DNA of 64,000 nt from CAYGYG01 sp964354155 (lineage in GTDB: Bacteria; Hydrothermota; Tepidihabitantia; SM23-42; CAYGYG01). The stretch is from NCBI GenBank assembly GCA_964354155.1, contig CAYGYG010000008.1, positions 1 through 64,000 of the forward strand, given 5' to 3'. Of this stretch, positions 42,126-51,286 are shown in pieces (positions within the stretch are counted from its first letter, which is position 1; each line of letters starts with the position of its first letter). Below the pieces are notes generated by a model. That model did no database searches and was not told where the DNA came from. It saw only the letters and a list, made by a program, of their open reading frames with translations. The translations under genes and the position numbers were made by a program.

Positions 42126-44372
42126 CTACAGATTCTTCAGCATCTGTAAGACCTCCTCTGAATTGGGCATGATTCTCAGGGCCTTCTCGAGCACTCGCTT
42201 TGCCGCGCCCCTGGCGTTGTGTCGCAGATAACTTTCGGCCACAGCTATCGTTCCTTTCTCAAATCGACCTAGGATGGAGCGGCGCAGTTCTTCACTCCAG
42301 GGGTCAAACATCTTCCTGAAGGGCGTACCGCGCATCTGTTGGAAAGCCTGCCGGTATTCCCTTTCGGCAAACGCCGGCTCACTAGCCCGGGTGAAGGCAT
42401 GGGCGGTAACCAAGCTCTGATCAAAGTCACCATAGTCAGTTGTGAAATGAAGGCCGCGGTTGATCAAGACCGCATTGCCCTTCTTGGGGGAGATCTCAAG
42501 AAGATGGGCTGGGATTTGAAGCGCTGTTCTGACACGCACCAGCATATGGGATAGATTCCTGGCCTTGCGGCTCGTTTCTGACCAGAAATTGCCGTAAAGA
42601 TCATCAAGCATGATCCGCGTGCCTGGTTCGCCAAGCCTCAAGGCAAGATGGATAAGAAAAGCCCGGTCCTTGGGCGAGAGCTTGACCGGCAGGTGCTGTC
42701 CATTCTTCGATACCGTCAGATTGCCCAGGAGCTTGACATGGTAGACAGGTATCTCTTTGTTAAAGATGGGCATCTTGAGAAGAGCCTTGGGCAGATCGGT
42801 TCTACGACCCTTACTCAGGAGATGTCGCACTGGTTCAGGAAAAAAGACAATCATGCGATGCAGGTAGCCTACGATCCGGTTTTTCTTGGAATAGGCCAGT
42901 GCTTTTTGGTAGTCTGTCTCACGCAGTGTCCGGCGGGCACGGTCCAGCAGAGTGAGAAGCTGCAGCATGGGAATGCCCGATGATATGCTGTCGGGCACTT
43001 TTGCCCCGAGGATGAGCTTTATGCTCAAGGCTTCTTTCTTCAATCCGTACTTCTTCATGACCGGAAGGCAGCGTCCAAGAATTCGCTGGGAGGCGGTTGT
43101 CCTTTCCCGGGCGCGGTCAATAGCCGCCAGGCAGGAAGAGGTGACGAATATGTAGTTCCGAAGTTGTTCTCTTTCTGATCTTTCCAGAACCCGATGAAGG
43201 AAATACCGGGCCTTTTCCAACTTGCCCGACTTGAATGATGAGAAGGCTTGAAGGATGGCGAATAGGTCGTAGAATCTATCCTCGCGCCCGATTCTAATTG
43301 TCTTGGTGAAGATTTTCGACGCCTTGCGATATTCACCCATGATGACATAGCATAGGGCAATGCGGCCCAGCAAGTGCTTCCTGGTCAACTCGTCCGGTTT
43401 AATCTCCAGCGCCCTCTGGAAATACCCGGCCGCCTTCTTGTAGTCGCCCATGGTTGAGTAGAGATCACCGAGGCGCAGCAGGAATCCAGAACCAGGGAGG
43501 GCGACGAGTAATTTGCGGCATTTCCGTGCGCATTGTCGAGCGTGCCTGGTTCTAAGCAGCAGGGCATTGGCCTTGCCCCGCAGAAATGTCATGACGAAGT
43601 TCAGCACCGGATCACGCAACGTCCCCTTACGCCGCTCCAGCAGAGTGTTGAGTTTCAGCTCTTCTTCCGGAATGTGCATCCAGTTCATGGCGTTGATCTC
43701 GGCAAGGCCGGCGACAATCGAGGAATAGAGCAGGCCTTCCTTTTCGAGGAGTTTTCGAACTCGTCTCATGCTGCTGACATACCCGGGCATTGAGATCCTA
43801 AAGAGGTCGACATACCGACGGTCAAGTTTTCTCCTCGATGACAGATATTTCTCGGGGATTCGTTTCAGGACATCGTCATACCCTGGTGGAAAGCAGGGAA
43901 GATCATTCAACATCTGCGCGGCGCGTCTCAAGGTTCTTTGGTCCTTTTCCCGGTTGATGAGCTTCTGGGCGGTTTCGATTATGCTTGCTGCCTCCGGCGT
44001 CAATGGACCCCGGGGTGAGAGCGGATCATCAGTACCTCTCCTAACGAGATTGAACCTCTTCCAGATACCATGAATGCCGTTGGCCGAAATGACAATGGAC
44101 TTCTGCCTGAGGATGGCCCCTGCCTTGGACACGGTAAGCGCGGGATTATTCTCCTTCAGGTTCATCACCTGTTCTTCAATTCTGCGGGCCGCTCGATTCC
44201 ATGGCCTTCGGTAGCCCCTCGTCAATCCGGCCTCACCGGATTCTCGATACCACTTAACCCATTGCCATAAGGTGATTAGATGAACACCATATAGCGACGC
44301 GGTAGCGCGCAAAGTCCCGCCTTCGAGATACGTGCGGACGGCCCGAAGGCGGTTTTCAGAAATAGTATCCAT
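42126..44372 (-). CDS. Transposase-type HTH fused to TPRs and a SARP-like winged helix
   Basis: 748 residues. Residues 1-115 match the paired HTH of IS481/IS630-type transposases (ATASLYGVHLITLWQWVKWY, RESGEAGLTRGYRRPWNR, then TVSKAGAILRQKSIVISANG), but no DDE catalytic domain follows. Residues about 130-490 are helical with TPR-like units (YSTMGDYKKAAGYFQRALEI, YVIMGEYRKASKIFTKTI). The C-terminus holds an OmpR/SARP-type winged helix (VKLLGNLTVSKNGQHLPVKL, LLxDLYGNFW) and a final bacterial transcriptional activator-like TPR region. It is likely a transcription regulator assembled from a domesticated transposase DNA-binding domain. It has its own promoter. Confidence 0.7.
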   Translation of the reverse strand: MDTISENRLRAVRTYLEGGTLRATASLYGVHLITLWQWVKWYRESGEAGLTRGYRRPWNRAARRIEEQVMNLKENNPALTVSKAGAILRQKSIVISANGIHGIWKRFNLVRRGTDDPLSPRGPLTPEAASIIETAQKLINREKDQRTLRRAAQMLNDLPCFPPGYDDVLKRIPEKYLSSRRKLDRRYVDLFRISMPGYVSSMRRVRKLLEKEGLLYSSIVAGLAEINAMNWMHIPEEELKLNTLLERRKGTLRDPVLNFVMTFLRGKANALLLRTRHARQCARKCRKLLVALPGSGFLLRLGDLYSTMGDYKKAAGYFQRALEIKPDELTRKHLLGRIALCYVIMGEYRKASKIFTKTIRIGREDRFYDLFAILQAFSSFKSGKLEKARYFLHRVLERSEREQLRNYIFVTSSCLAAIDRARERTTASQRILGRCLPVMKKYGLKKEALSIKLILGAKVPDSISSGIPMLQLLTLLDRARRTLRETDYQKALAYSKKNRIVGYLHRMIVFFPEPVRHLLSKGRRTDLPKALLKMPIFNKEIPVYHVKLLGNLTVSKNGQHLPVKLSPKDRAFLIHLALRLGEPGTRIMLDDLYGNFWSETSRKARNLSHMLVRVRTALQIPAHLLEISPKKGNAVLINRGLHFTTDYGDFDQSLVTAHAFTRASEPAFAEREYRQAFQQMRGTPFRKMFDPWSEELRRSILGRFEKGTIAVAESYLRHNARGAAKRVLEKALRIMPNSEEVLQMLKNL

Positions 44373-44390
44373 TTAGTGTCTGGCGGGGAT

Positions 44391-44419
44391 ATCATACCAC
44401 ATGCTCACAGACTTGTCAA
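44391..44419 (-). promoter_or_regulatory. Promoter for the HTH-TPR-SARP regulator
   Basis: On the minus strand TTGACA (44414-44419), 17-bp spacer, TATGAT (44391-44396). An 18-nt stretch precedes the ATG and has no ribosome site. Confidence 0.65.
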
Positions 44420-44484
44420 CGATTGAGAAGACACGCCAATAACTCTTGCAAAGACGGCAGTTTTCCATCGTGCCGAGCCAAGAC

Positions 44485-44512
44485 TTATGCACAGATTCCA
44501 GTAACATATAAT
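44485..44512 (+). promoter_or_regulatory. Probable promoter for the Kelch gene
   Basis: TTATGC (44485-44490), 16-bp spacer, TATAAT (44507-44512). The -10 is perfect and the -35 weak. A leader of about 60 nt ends in TAAGGAGG before the ATG at 44580. Confidence 0.5.
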
Positions 44513-44579
44513 ACATTCAGTTAACCATGATGAGATGTTTATAGCAGCAATGGGTTAACCCAGAAACTAAGGAGGCACA

Positions 44580-45944
44580 ATGAAAAGGATGTTAGTTGTC
44601 TTAGCGGTTGTGTTCTTCATGCACGGACTATACGGTGCAGGAGAAACCTGGACCCGGCTTTCGCCCAGCGGAACGCCGCCATCCGCACGATGGGGTTCAG
44701 CCAGTGTCTACGACAGCATCGCGGACCGGTTCATCGTCTGGGGCGGAGGAGTCTGGGGCGGCGTGTACAACGACCTCTATGCTCTCGACAGTACGGCTAC
44801 GGGGAACGGTGTTTGGCGACGCCTTACCCCGTCGGGGAGCGTCCCTCCGGCCAAACACCTCACCGGACATGTGTACGATGCACCGAGACGACGCATGATA
44901 ATCTTCGGTGGGTATAACCAGGCCGGCGGCTGCGACAATACCGTCTATTTCCTTGACAGCGTTAACTCGGCGACCCCCCGCTGGTCTTTCCGGACTCCGA
45001 CCGGCAGCAGGCCGACCAGCCGACAAAGCAGCGCCGCAGCCTACGACCCAATTCGGCAGAGAATGATTATTTTCAGCGGCTGGTGCGGTTTTGTCTGGTA
45101 CAACGATGTCTGGGTGATTGAAAACCTGGCGACAACACCAGCCTGGCGTCGTCTTTCGCCGATCGGGACCGGACCGGGCGGCCGGTGGAGTGCAACCTGT
45201 GTCTATGATTCCGATCATGACCGGTTTCTCGTGTTCGGCGGCCAGAACGCCTCACAGCAGTACACGAGCGATATCTGGGCACTGGAAAGCCTCCAGGTTA
45301 GCGACGGACGATGGCGGCTCTTGTCCCCGAGCGGTACGCCGCCGGTCGGGCGGATGTCGCTGGCCTCCACCTTGGATTTCTTCAACGATCGAATGCTTAT
45401 TTTCGGCGGCGGGAACGTCGTGGTGGGTGGGGGGGGAACTCAATTGAACGACCTGTGGGGTTTGAACGCGGTGTCGTCGACACCATCATGGACGCAAATC
45501 ACCCCATCAGGCACCATCCCGGCGCCGCGCTATGGACCTTCTTGCGCGCTTGACGCCGCCCGACGTCGGCTCATTATCTTCGGTGGGTACGGCGGTGGGA
45601 GTGGCAATTATAACGATGTCTACACGCTGACCTGGAACGTGGGCGTGGCCGACCCTATGGCCCCGAATGCGCGACGCTTGGTGGTCTCGGTCAAGCCGAA
45701 TCCTTTCCGCCGCTTCACGACATTGACGACCGAAGGTGCCGAAACGTTTGTCACCGCGATTATGGTTCACGATGCTCAGGGGTGCTTGATCAGACGGTGG
45801 TCGTCAAATAATGAACGATCGGTGTTCAAGGTTGTCTGGGATGGGACCGACGAAAAAGGTCTGAGTGTCTCGACGGGGACATACTTCGTGGTGGTTGAGA
45901 CTGACCAAGGGAACGTTGTCAAAAGGGTGGTCAAGATAAGATAG
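44580..45944 (+). CDS. Secreted Kelch-repeat protein with sorting domain (1)
   Basis: 454 residues with a strong AAGGAGG and a signal peptide (MKRMLVVLAVVFFMHGLYGA). Six or seven Kelch blades follow, each of the form PSGTPPSARWGSASVYD...RFIVWGGG...NDLYAL (R-[ML]-I-I-F-G-G-Y), enough for one beta-propeller. The last 85 residues form a sorting domain (VSVKPNPFRRFTTL, then STGTYFVVVETDQG). Likely surface-exposed and binding rather than catalytic. A second Kelch protein with shorter blades is encoded at 48639-49865. Confidence 0.85.
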   Translation: MKRMLVVLAVVFFMHGLYGAGETWTRLSPSGTPPSARWGSASVYDSIADRFIVWGGGVWGGVYNDLYALDSTATGNGVWRRLTPSGSVPPAKHLTGHVYDAPRRRMIIFGGYNQAGGCDNTVYFLDSVNSATPRWSFRTPTGSRPTSRQSSAAAYDPIRQRMIIFSGWCGFVWYNDVWVIENLATTPAWRRLSPIGTGPGGRWSATCVYDSDHDRFLVFGGQNASQQYTSDIWALESLQVSDGRWRLLSPSGTPPVGRMSLASTLDFFNDRMLIFGGGNVVVGGGGTQLNDLWGLNAVSSTPSWTQITPSGTIPAPRYGPSCALDAARRRLIIFGGYGGGSGNYNDVYTLTWNVGVADPMAPNARRLVVSVKPNPFRRFTTLTTEGAETFVTAIMVHDAQGCLIRRWSSNNERSVFKVVWDGTDEKGLSVSTGTYFVVVETDQGNVVKRVVKIR

Positions 45945-46109
45945 CTTCTTGACCCGTTGTTCCCCGACAACTTGAGAACCTGACTTTCAGGGTGCGGACG
46001 ACGCCCGCGCTGGTCTAAGCATAAACTGAGTCGCCCCTATGCGAGAAAGTTTAAGAGTCAGGGGCTGCCCCCGGGGCCGAGAAAAATCTCATCCGATACG
46101 ATCCATGAT

Positions 46110-48281
46110 CTATCTTAGAAGCACTATCTTCTCTGTAGCTGAGAATTCGCCCACCCGGAATCTACAAAAATAGACACCCGATGGTTGAGATTCGCCCTCG
46201 CTGTTGCCGCCATCCCACGCTACGGAAGCAGTGTTTGTCAGGCAAGACGAGGGAGATGAGAACGGCATAACCAACCTGCCGCTAGCATCATATATATTGA
46301 GGTTTAGGCGCTCAGATTTACTGAACGCTCGTCCTACAGTGAACCTGATCATAGTCTGATGTCTAAAGGGATTGGGGGCAATGCGCAATTCAAGATTGGT
46401 CCCTATGATTCGTGAGTTTGACGCTTCCCCAATCCATACGCCGCCGGTTGCCGTCTTTATGATTGCTGCACCGCCGCCAACCGCATATCCTGTGTCAGTA
46501 TCAATCGGAAAATGGACGGAATTCAGATAGCAGGTTGCGCCGGTGTATTGCCTCAGCCAAGTTCTTCCCGCATCGGTTGTTTTTGAAATACCCCTCATAC
46601 CGCCGACGACATAACCTTCAATCGTATCCACCGGAAAGAATACTGACCTGTACCCACCAGATCCTCCGGTCATTATCTGCCAATCCAAGCCACCATTGGT
46701 CGTCTTAAGAATTGTGCCCCAGTCACCTGCGGCAAATCCGGTATTCACATCAAGAGGAAAATGAATTGAGTGAAGTGACCAGATTACACCGGAGGACTGA
46801 GCTCGCCAGGTAACTCCACCATCGGTAGTTTTCAAGATCACACCATAATCGCCCACGGCGTATCCTGTGCGAGCGTCAACCGGAAAGTGAATTGAGAAAA
46901 GGCCTGATGTTATGCCTGAATTCTGAATCGACCAACTGACACCGCCATTGCTTGTCTTCAAGATCTCGCCAAACAAACTTGTGGCATAACCGGTCTGGGC
47001 ATCCGTCGGGAAAAATACTGACGTAAGCAGGTGATTCACACCGCAAGATTGCGGCGTCCAATAGCTGCCGCCGTCGGTCGTTTTCAAGATGGTTCCAGAA
47101 TCGCCCACCACATACCCAATACTCTCATCCACCGGGAAGTGAACACTGAAAAGATGATTTGTTGTGCTGCATGCCTGCACGGCCCAGGACGTACCACGGT
47201 CAGTTGTTTTCAAGATTGTCCCCCTCGACCCTACTACATAGCCAGTTGTCGAAGATACCGGGAAGTATACCGACTTAAGGTTCTCCCACACTACGCTTGA
47301 GTTTTGCCTCAGCCAGTTATCCCCGCCATCGGTTGTTTTGAAAATATCACCGCCCCAGCCCACCAGGTAACCGATATTTACACTTCTTGGGAAGCATACT
47401 GATTTGAAACAGCCGGTTTGCAGCGCGGTCCTTGACCAGTTTCTGCCGCAATTCGTGGTCTTGACTATCTCCCCGAATTCACCGACAGCGTAGCCAGTAG
47501 TCGTATCCACCGGGAAACAGACCGAGCTGAACCACCAGGACACACCCGATGTCTGTGCTATCCACTCAGCGCCTCCGTTAGTGGTCTTTAATATTGTACC
47601 CACTGCACCGACCGTGTAGCCGGTATTTGAATCGATTGGGAAGCAGACTGACGTAAGCGGGTACGTTATCGGCGGGCTTTGCATTACCCACATGGCCCCG
47701 CCATCAGTGGTCTTAAGGATTGTCCCTTGCCAACCCACTGCAAATCCTGTGGTTATGTTTTTTGGGAAATGCACCGAATACAGATCATAGGATGTTCCCG
47801 ATGATTGCAGAATCCAGTCCAACCCACCGTTAGTAGTCTTCAAGACGGTCCCCGAGTCTCCCACCGCATAGCCAATGTCAACACCCGCCGGGAAATAAAC
47901 CGATCTGAGGTTTCGGATCGTTCCCGAAGGCAGTTTGGTCCAGTTTCTACCGCCATCGGTTGTTTTTATGATTATTCCTGAATCACCAGCTATGTAGCCT
48001 GTGTTTGGATCTACTGGAAAATGAACTGACAGAAAGTCGTTTTCGTAACATGAGCATTCTACAGTCCAACGATCACCACCATCCGTGGTTTTGATGATGG
48101 TTCCGTACGAACCCACCGCATAGCCGTTTCTATCATCAAGGAAACATGCTGAATGAAGGTCATTTCCCTGAGGGAGCGGGTTAAGCCAGAACCAGCCGGC
48201 CCAGGTCAGAACGGGAATGAGCAAGAGCAAGCTCAGGGCGAGCTTTTCTTCTCGGATGTTGATTTTCTTCTCCTTATCCAT
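46110..48281 (-). CDS. Secreted YCF48/BNR-like repeat protein with sorting domain
   Basis: 723 residues. A hydrophobic signal or anchor (LALSLLLLIPVLTWAGWFWL) is followed by about 14 repeats of 43-44 residues of the form SVHFPVDxxTGYAVGDSGTILKTTDGGxxWxxQ. This is the YCF48/BNR (Asp-box-like) propeller repeat, here long enough for two propellers. The C-terminus is a sorting domain (LRIAPNPFRHQTMI, then PSGVYFCRFRVGE). Repeats are highly alike at the protein level, hinting at recent internal duplication. Likely a surface adhesin or scaffold. Confidence 0.8.
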   Translation of the reverse strand: MDKEKKINIREEKLALSLLLLIPVLTWAGWFWLNPLPQGNDLHSACFLDDRNGYAVGSYGTIIKTTDGGDRWTVECSCYENDFLSVHFPVDPNTGYIAGDSGIIIKTTDGGRNWTKLPSGTIRNLRSVYFPAGVDIGYAVGDSGTVLKTTNGGLDWILQSSGTSYDLYSVHFPKNITTGFAVGWQGTILKTTDGGAMWVMQSPPITYPLTSVCFPIDSNTGYTVGAVGTILKTTNGGAEWIAQTSGVSWWFSSVCFPVDTTTGYAVGEFGEIVKTTNCGRNWSRTALQTGCFKSVCFPRSVNIGYLVGWGGDIFKTTDGGDNWLRQNSSVVWENLKSVYFPVSSTTGYVVGSRGTILKTTDRGTSWAVQACSTTNHLFSVHFPVDESIGYVVGDSGTILKTTDGGSYWTPQSCGVNHLLTSVFFPTDAQTGYATSLFGEILKTSNGGVSWSIQNSGITSGLFSIHFPVDARTGYAVGDYGVILKTTDGGVTWRAQSSGVIWSLHSIHFPLDVNTGFAAGDWGTILKTTNGGLDWQIMTGGSGGYRSVFFPVDTIEGYVVGGMRGISKTTDAGRTWLRQYTGATCYLNSVHFPIDTDTGYAVGGGAAIIKTATGGVWIGEASNSRIIGTNLELRIAPNPFRHQTMIRFTVGRAFSKSERLNLNIYDASGRLVMPFSSPSSCLTNTASVAWDGGNSEGESQPSGVYFCRFRVGEFSATEKIVLLR

Positions 48282-48374
48282 GAGGATTCAGCATCAGATA
48301 GCGGGCCGGGCCCAAAGCCGCCAAGGCTAATGCTTGCCTTTGTAGCCGGGGACTCAAGGCCGAGCATCCGCGAA

Positions 48375-48563
48375 CTACTTCTTGATTCGATCCGCGATCA
48401 ATTCGCCTTCGGCGCCGACGTTCTCCGGCGGATTCTCATGGATGATAACGCTGATCTGTTTGATTCCGTAGACCGCGACCGCGGCCTCGGTGAGCTTCTT
48501 GACTAGCTGGCGTTTCTGTTCAAGATCGAGAAGGCGCGGGCCTTCAACAATGATCATCGGCAT
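48375..48563 (-). CDS. 4-oxalocrotonate tautomerase family enzyme
   Basis: 62 residues, the classic 4-OT length. After removal of Met, the catalytic Pro1 starts PMIIVEGPRLLDLEQKRQLV. The tail includes the expected hydrophobic strand ISVIIHENPPENVG. AAGGAGG lies 8 nt before the ATG. Such enzymes tautomerise or dehalogenate small unsaturated acids through Pro1. The Arg11/Arg39 pair of true 4-OT is only partly evident, so the substrate is open. It lies alone between two secreted-protein genes. Confidence 0.85.
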   Translation of the reverse strand: MPMIIVEGPRLLDLEQKRQLVKKLTEAAVAVYGIKQISVIIHENPPENVGAEGELIADRIKK

Positions 48564-48638
48564 AGTTCATTCCTCCTTATACCGGTTGCCCGTAGTGGAT
48601 GCCGGGCACTACCTCATGTTTCAAGAAGACACAATCAC

Positions 48639-49865
48639 TTAGTCCGGAATCACCACCGGCGCAACTTCAACCGAATTACTGGTCCTGAGACAAACGAAAT
48701 AGGTGCCGGCGGGGGCCCGGCGGCCAAAATCATCCCGACCATCCCAATAGACGAAAGACGATGGACGGGTGACGATAGATGAAAGGTCAAACGACTTCAC
48801 GACCCGGCCGGAAGCATCGTAGATCTTCAACGCGAGGCGGCTTTCAAGCGGCGCCTGATAGGCAATGGTTACAGAACGCCGGAACGGATTTGGAGAAACG
48901 GTCAACCGACATTGCGGTTTCCCGGCAGTGACAAGGTTCTCGGCAACCCCTACTGGGATGTCGGGCGTGTATTCTTCATTGACCGAGAGGAATCGGAACT
49001 CCTGGTCGCCGCCGACAACGTAGATCTTGCCGCCGGCACTGCCCGCCGCAGGTCCGAACCGGGCGGTCGGCATTGAGGCCCGTGCCCGCCAGACGTTCAT
49101 GTACGGGTTGTACTCTTCGTTGACGGCAAGCGGCGCGATACCGGCGTAGCCGCCGATGGCATACAACCGCTTGCTGACGACCTCTACGGCAAGCTCGCCT
49201 CGTGCCGTCGGCATGTCGGCGAGGGCTGCCCACGTGTCCGAGACCGGATCATACACTTCGCAGCGCTTACTTTCGCCAGCGGCATCGTAGCCACCAACCG
49301 CATAGATCTTGTTATCAATCACCCCTATGGCCAGGGTAACCCGGGATGCCGGCATCGGCGTCTTGGTTGTCCAGGTGTTGGCGACCGGATCGTATTCTTC
49401 GTTGACAGCAAGCCGGCCGCTGCTGTTGTTGCCGCCGATGGCATAGAGTTTTCCATTGACAACACCGATAGCCAGTCCACACCTTGGCGTGGGCATCGGT
49501 GCCTTGGGTGTCCAGGTGTTGGCCACCGGGTCGTATTCTTCGTTGATTGCCAGGTAGTTGCCTGGTTCGGCACCGCCGATGGCATAGATCTTGCCGTTTG
49601 CGACTCCGAGACCAAAACCCCAATATCGGCCGGTCGGCATATCGGCTCTATCTCGCCACGCATCACCGATCGGATCGTACTCTTCGTTCTTCGTCCCGCC
49701 GTTACTGCCGATGGCATAAATCTTGCCATTGACGACACCGGCGCATAGATAGCACCGAGACGTCGGCATGGCGGTCTTCGTAGTCCAGAAATCGGCGGCC
49801 GCGACGATGGTCGCCGAGGTCAACGACATCAGTATAAAAAAGGCCGTTCGGCCGGTAAGTTTCAT
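48639..49865 (-). CDS. Secreted Kelch-repeat protein with sorting domain (2)
   Basis: 408 residues. The second ATG (49865) is chosen for better spacing from GGGAGG. Signal peptide (FFILMSLTSATIVAAA), then six Kelch blades of the short type (MPTxRxxxAxGVVNGKIYAIGG...NEEYDPVANTWTxKxPMP), one full propeller. A sorting domain closes it (LTVSPNPFRRSVTI, then PAGTYFVCLRTSN). This blade type is closest to Kelch_1 repeats. Function is probably binding at the cell surface. Confidence 0.85.
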   Translation of the reverse strand: MKLTGRTAFFILMSLTSATIVAAADFWTTKTAMPTSRCYLCAGVVNGKIYAIGSNGGTKNEEYDPIGDAWRDRADMPTGRYWGFGLGVANGKIYAIGGAEPGNYLAINEEYDPVANTWTPKAPMPTPRCGLAIGVVNGKLYAIGGNNSSGRLAVNEEYDPVANTWTTKTPMPASRVTLAIGVIDNKIYAVGGYDAAGESKRCEVYDPVSDTWAALADMPTARGELAVEVVSKRLYAIGGYAGIAPLAVNEEYNPYMNVWRARASMPTARFGPAAGSAGGKIYVVGGDQEFRFLSVNEEYTPDIPVGVAENLVTAGKPQCRLTVSPNPFRRSVTIAYQAPLESRLALKIYDASGRVVKSFDLSSIVTRPSSFVYWDGRDDFGRRAPAGTYFVCLRTSNSVEVAPVVIPD

Positions 49866-49886
49866 CATGCCTCCCAGTTGTCGGAT

Positions 49887-49914
49887 ATTATGGGTAAATG
49901 CGGCTGGATGTCAA
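49887..49914 (-). promoter_or_regulatory. Promoter for Kelch gene 2
   Basis: On the minus strand TTGACA (49909-49914), 16-bp spacer, CATAAT (49887-49892). Confidence 0.65.
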
Positions 49915-50060
49915 TGGTTATCCAGTTAATGTGATCTTGCCGCCAAGTAAAGAATCGCCGATAACGAAGCTTGCCGAGGAAACTCGAAATCTCTGACCAA
50001 GACTCCGACCCATTGACGGCCACCGGTCTAAATCCGAAGCGGATTGTCGTTGAAAACCGA

Positions 50061-50088
50061 TTGACAGAGGGGAAATGCTGGGTATACT
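50061..50088 (+). promoter_or_regulatory. Promoter for the tdh operon
   Basis: TTGACA (50061-50066), 16-bp spacer, TATACT (50083-50088). Confidence 0.8.
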
Positions 50089-50183
50089 TGTCGTTCGAGT
50101 TTCACGAAGCGCATAACCAATGCATCTAATAACTTCTGTTATTTCAGACAGTTTAGAGAAAGGTCCCATCTCGGAGGTCGCTC

Positions 50184-51221
50184 ATGCCTAAGATGAAGGC
50201 AATCGCCAAGCTGAAGCCAGCGCCCGGTGCTGAGTTGATCGAAGCCGAGGTCCCCAGGCCCGGACCAAGGGATGTCCTGATCAAGGTTGCCACGACATCG
50301 ATCTGTGGAACCGACCACCATATTTTCTCCTGGGATCAATGGGCCCAGGGCCGGATTAAAGTTCCTCGCATTTTCGGCCACGAAGTGGCCGGCGAAGTCG
50401 TCGAAATCGGGAAAGATGTCGGCGGTGTAAAGACGGGCGACTTCATCTCGGCCGAAACCCACATCGCCTGCGGCTACTGCTTTCAATGCCGCACCGGCCT
50501 GGCCCACATCTGCAGGAATGTCAAGATTCTCGGCGTGGACGTGGATGGTGTTTTCGCCGAGTATGCGACCATACCGGAAAATAATGCCTGGGTGCTGGAA
50601 GAAAATATCCCCCGTGACTATGCTTCAGTGATGGAGCCTTTGGGCAATGCGATTCATACTGCCCTGGCCGGGGAGATTGCGGCGACGACAGTCCTTGTCT
50701 TAGGCTGCGGGCCGATCGGACTGATGTCGGTTGGGGTGGCCCGGCTGGCCGGTGCGACCAAGATAATCGCCAGCGAAGTCAACGACGTGCGGCTCAACCT
50801 GGCCAAGAAGATGGGAGCCGATTTCACCATCAATCCGCAGAGCGAGAACTTAGTCAAAGTGGTCCGGGAATTGACCGGCGGCTCGGGCGTCGATGTTGTG
50901 CTGGAGATGTCGGGTCATCCGAAAGCGATTCGAGACGGCTTTAAGGTTCTGCGCAGCGGGGGTCGATATTCGATGCTCGGCATTCCGAAAGAACCCATGA
51001 AACTGGATGTCGCATCCGACATCGTATTCAAACAAGCGGATGTCCAGGGCATCAACGGACGGGTCATGTTCAATACTTGGTTCAAGACATCACGCTTCTT
51101 AAGCTCGGGCCGGCTGGATCTGGCTCCGGTCATCACCCACCGGTTCCGGCTCGAGGAATTTGAGAAGGGCATGGAGCTCATGCACAGCGGAAACTGCGGG
51201 AAAGTATTGCTGTATCCATAA
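50184..51221 (+). CDS. tdh: L-threonine 3-dehydrogenase
   Basis: 345 residues, the usual length. Zinc-dependent medium-chain dehydrogenase: catalytic zinc site from Cys41 (SICGTDHHIFSWDQW) and the GHE motif (IFGHEVAGEV), structural zinc Cys set in CGYCFQCRTGLAHIC, and the NAD-binding LVLGCGPIGLMSVGVARLAG. The SICGTDHHIFSWDQWAQ stretch is specific to threonine dehydrogenases. It oxidises L-threonine to 2-amino-3-ketobutyrate with NAD+. The product is the substrate of Kbl, encoded four genes downstream. CGGAGG lies 7 nt before the ATG. Confidence 0.92.
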   Translation: MPKMKAIAKLKPAPGAELIEAEVPRPGPRDVLIKVATTSICGTDHHIFSWDQWAQGRIKVPRIFGHEVAGEVVEIGKDVGGVKTGDFISAETHIACGYCFQCRTGLAHICRNVKILGVDVDGVFAEYATIPENNAWVLEENIPRDYASVMEPLGNAIHTALAGEIAATTVLVLGCGPIGLMSVGVARLAGATKIIASEVNDVRLNLAKKMGADFTINPQSENLVKVVRELTGGSGVDVVLEMSGHPKAIRDGFKVLRSGGRYSMLGIPKEPMKLDVASDIVFKQADVQGINGRVMFNTWFKTSRFLSSGRLDLAPVITHRFRLEEFEKGMELMHSGNCGKVLLYP

Positions 51222-51286
51222 TCGGACGGCGATGCAGACGGATGAATGCGGATTCAACCGGTATTGATAATGGATCAAAGTCATCA

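Larger units (their letters stand above)
49866..50183. other. Divergent intergenic region, Kelch gene and tdh
   Basis: 318 bp holding a minus-strand promoter (49887-49914) for the Kelch gene and a plus-strand promoter (50061-50088) for tdh. The tdh leader of about 90 nt contains ATAACTTCTGTTAT (50130-50143), a short inverted repeat that could fold or bind a regulator. Confidence 0.55.

Noticed and set aside
44434..44460. Possible seventh copy of the island repeat (CCAATAACTCTTGCAAAGAC)
   Set aside because: Only about three quarters of the core positions match and the most conserved part (CAAGCAGG) is missing; could be chance.
46110..48281. Regularly spaced similar DNA units that might be a CRISPR array
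   Set aside because: The periodicity of about 130 bp is in frame and encodes YCF48-like protein repeats; no short palindromic repeats or unique spacers.
50121..50143. Partial match to the island repeat in the tdh leader (CTAATAACTTCTG)
   Set aside because: Too short and diverged to count as a copy; better explained as a local small inverted repeat.
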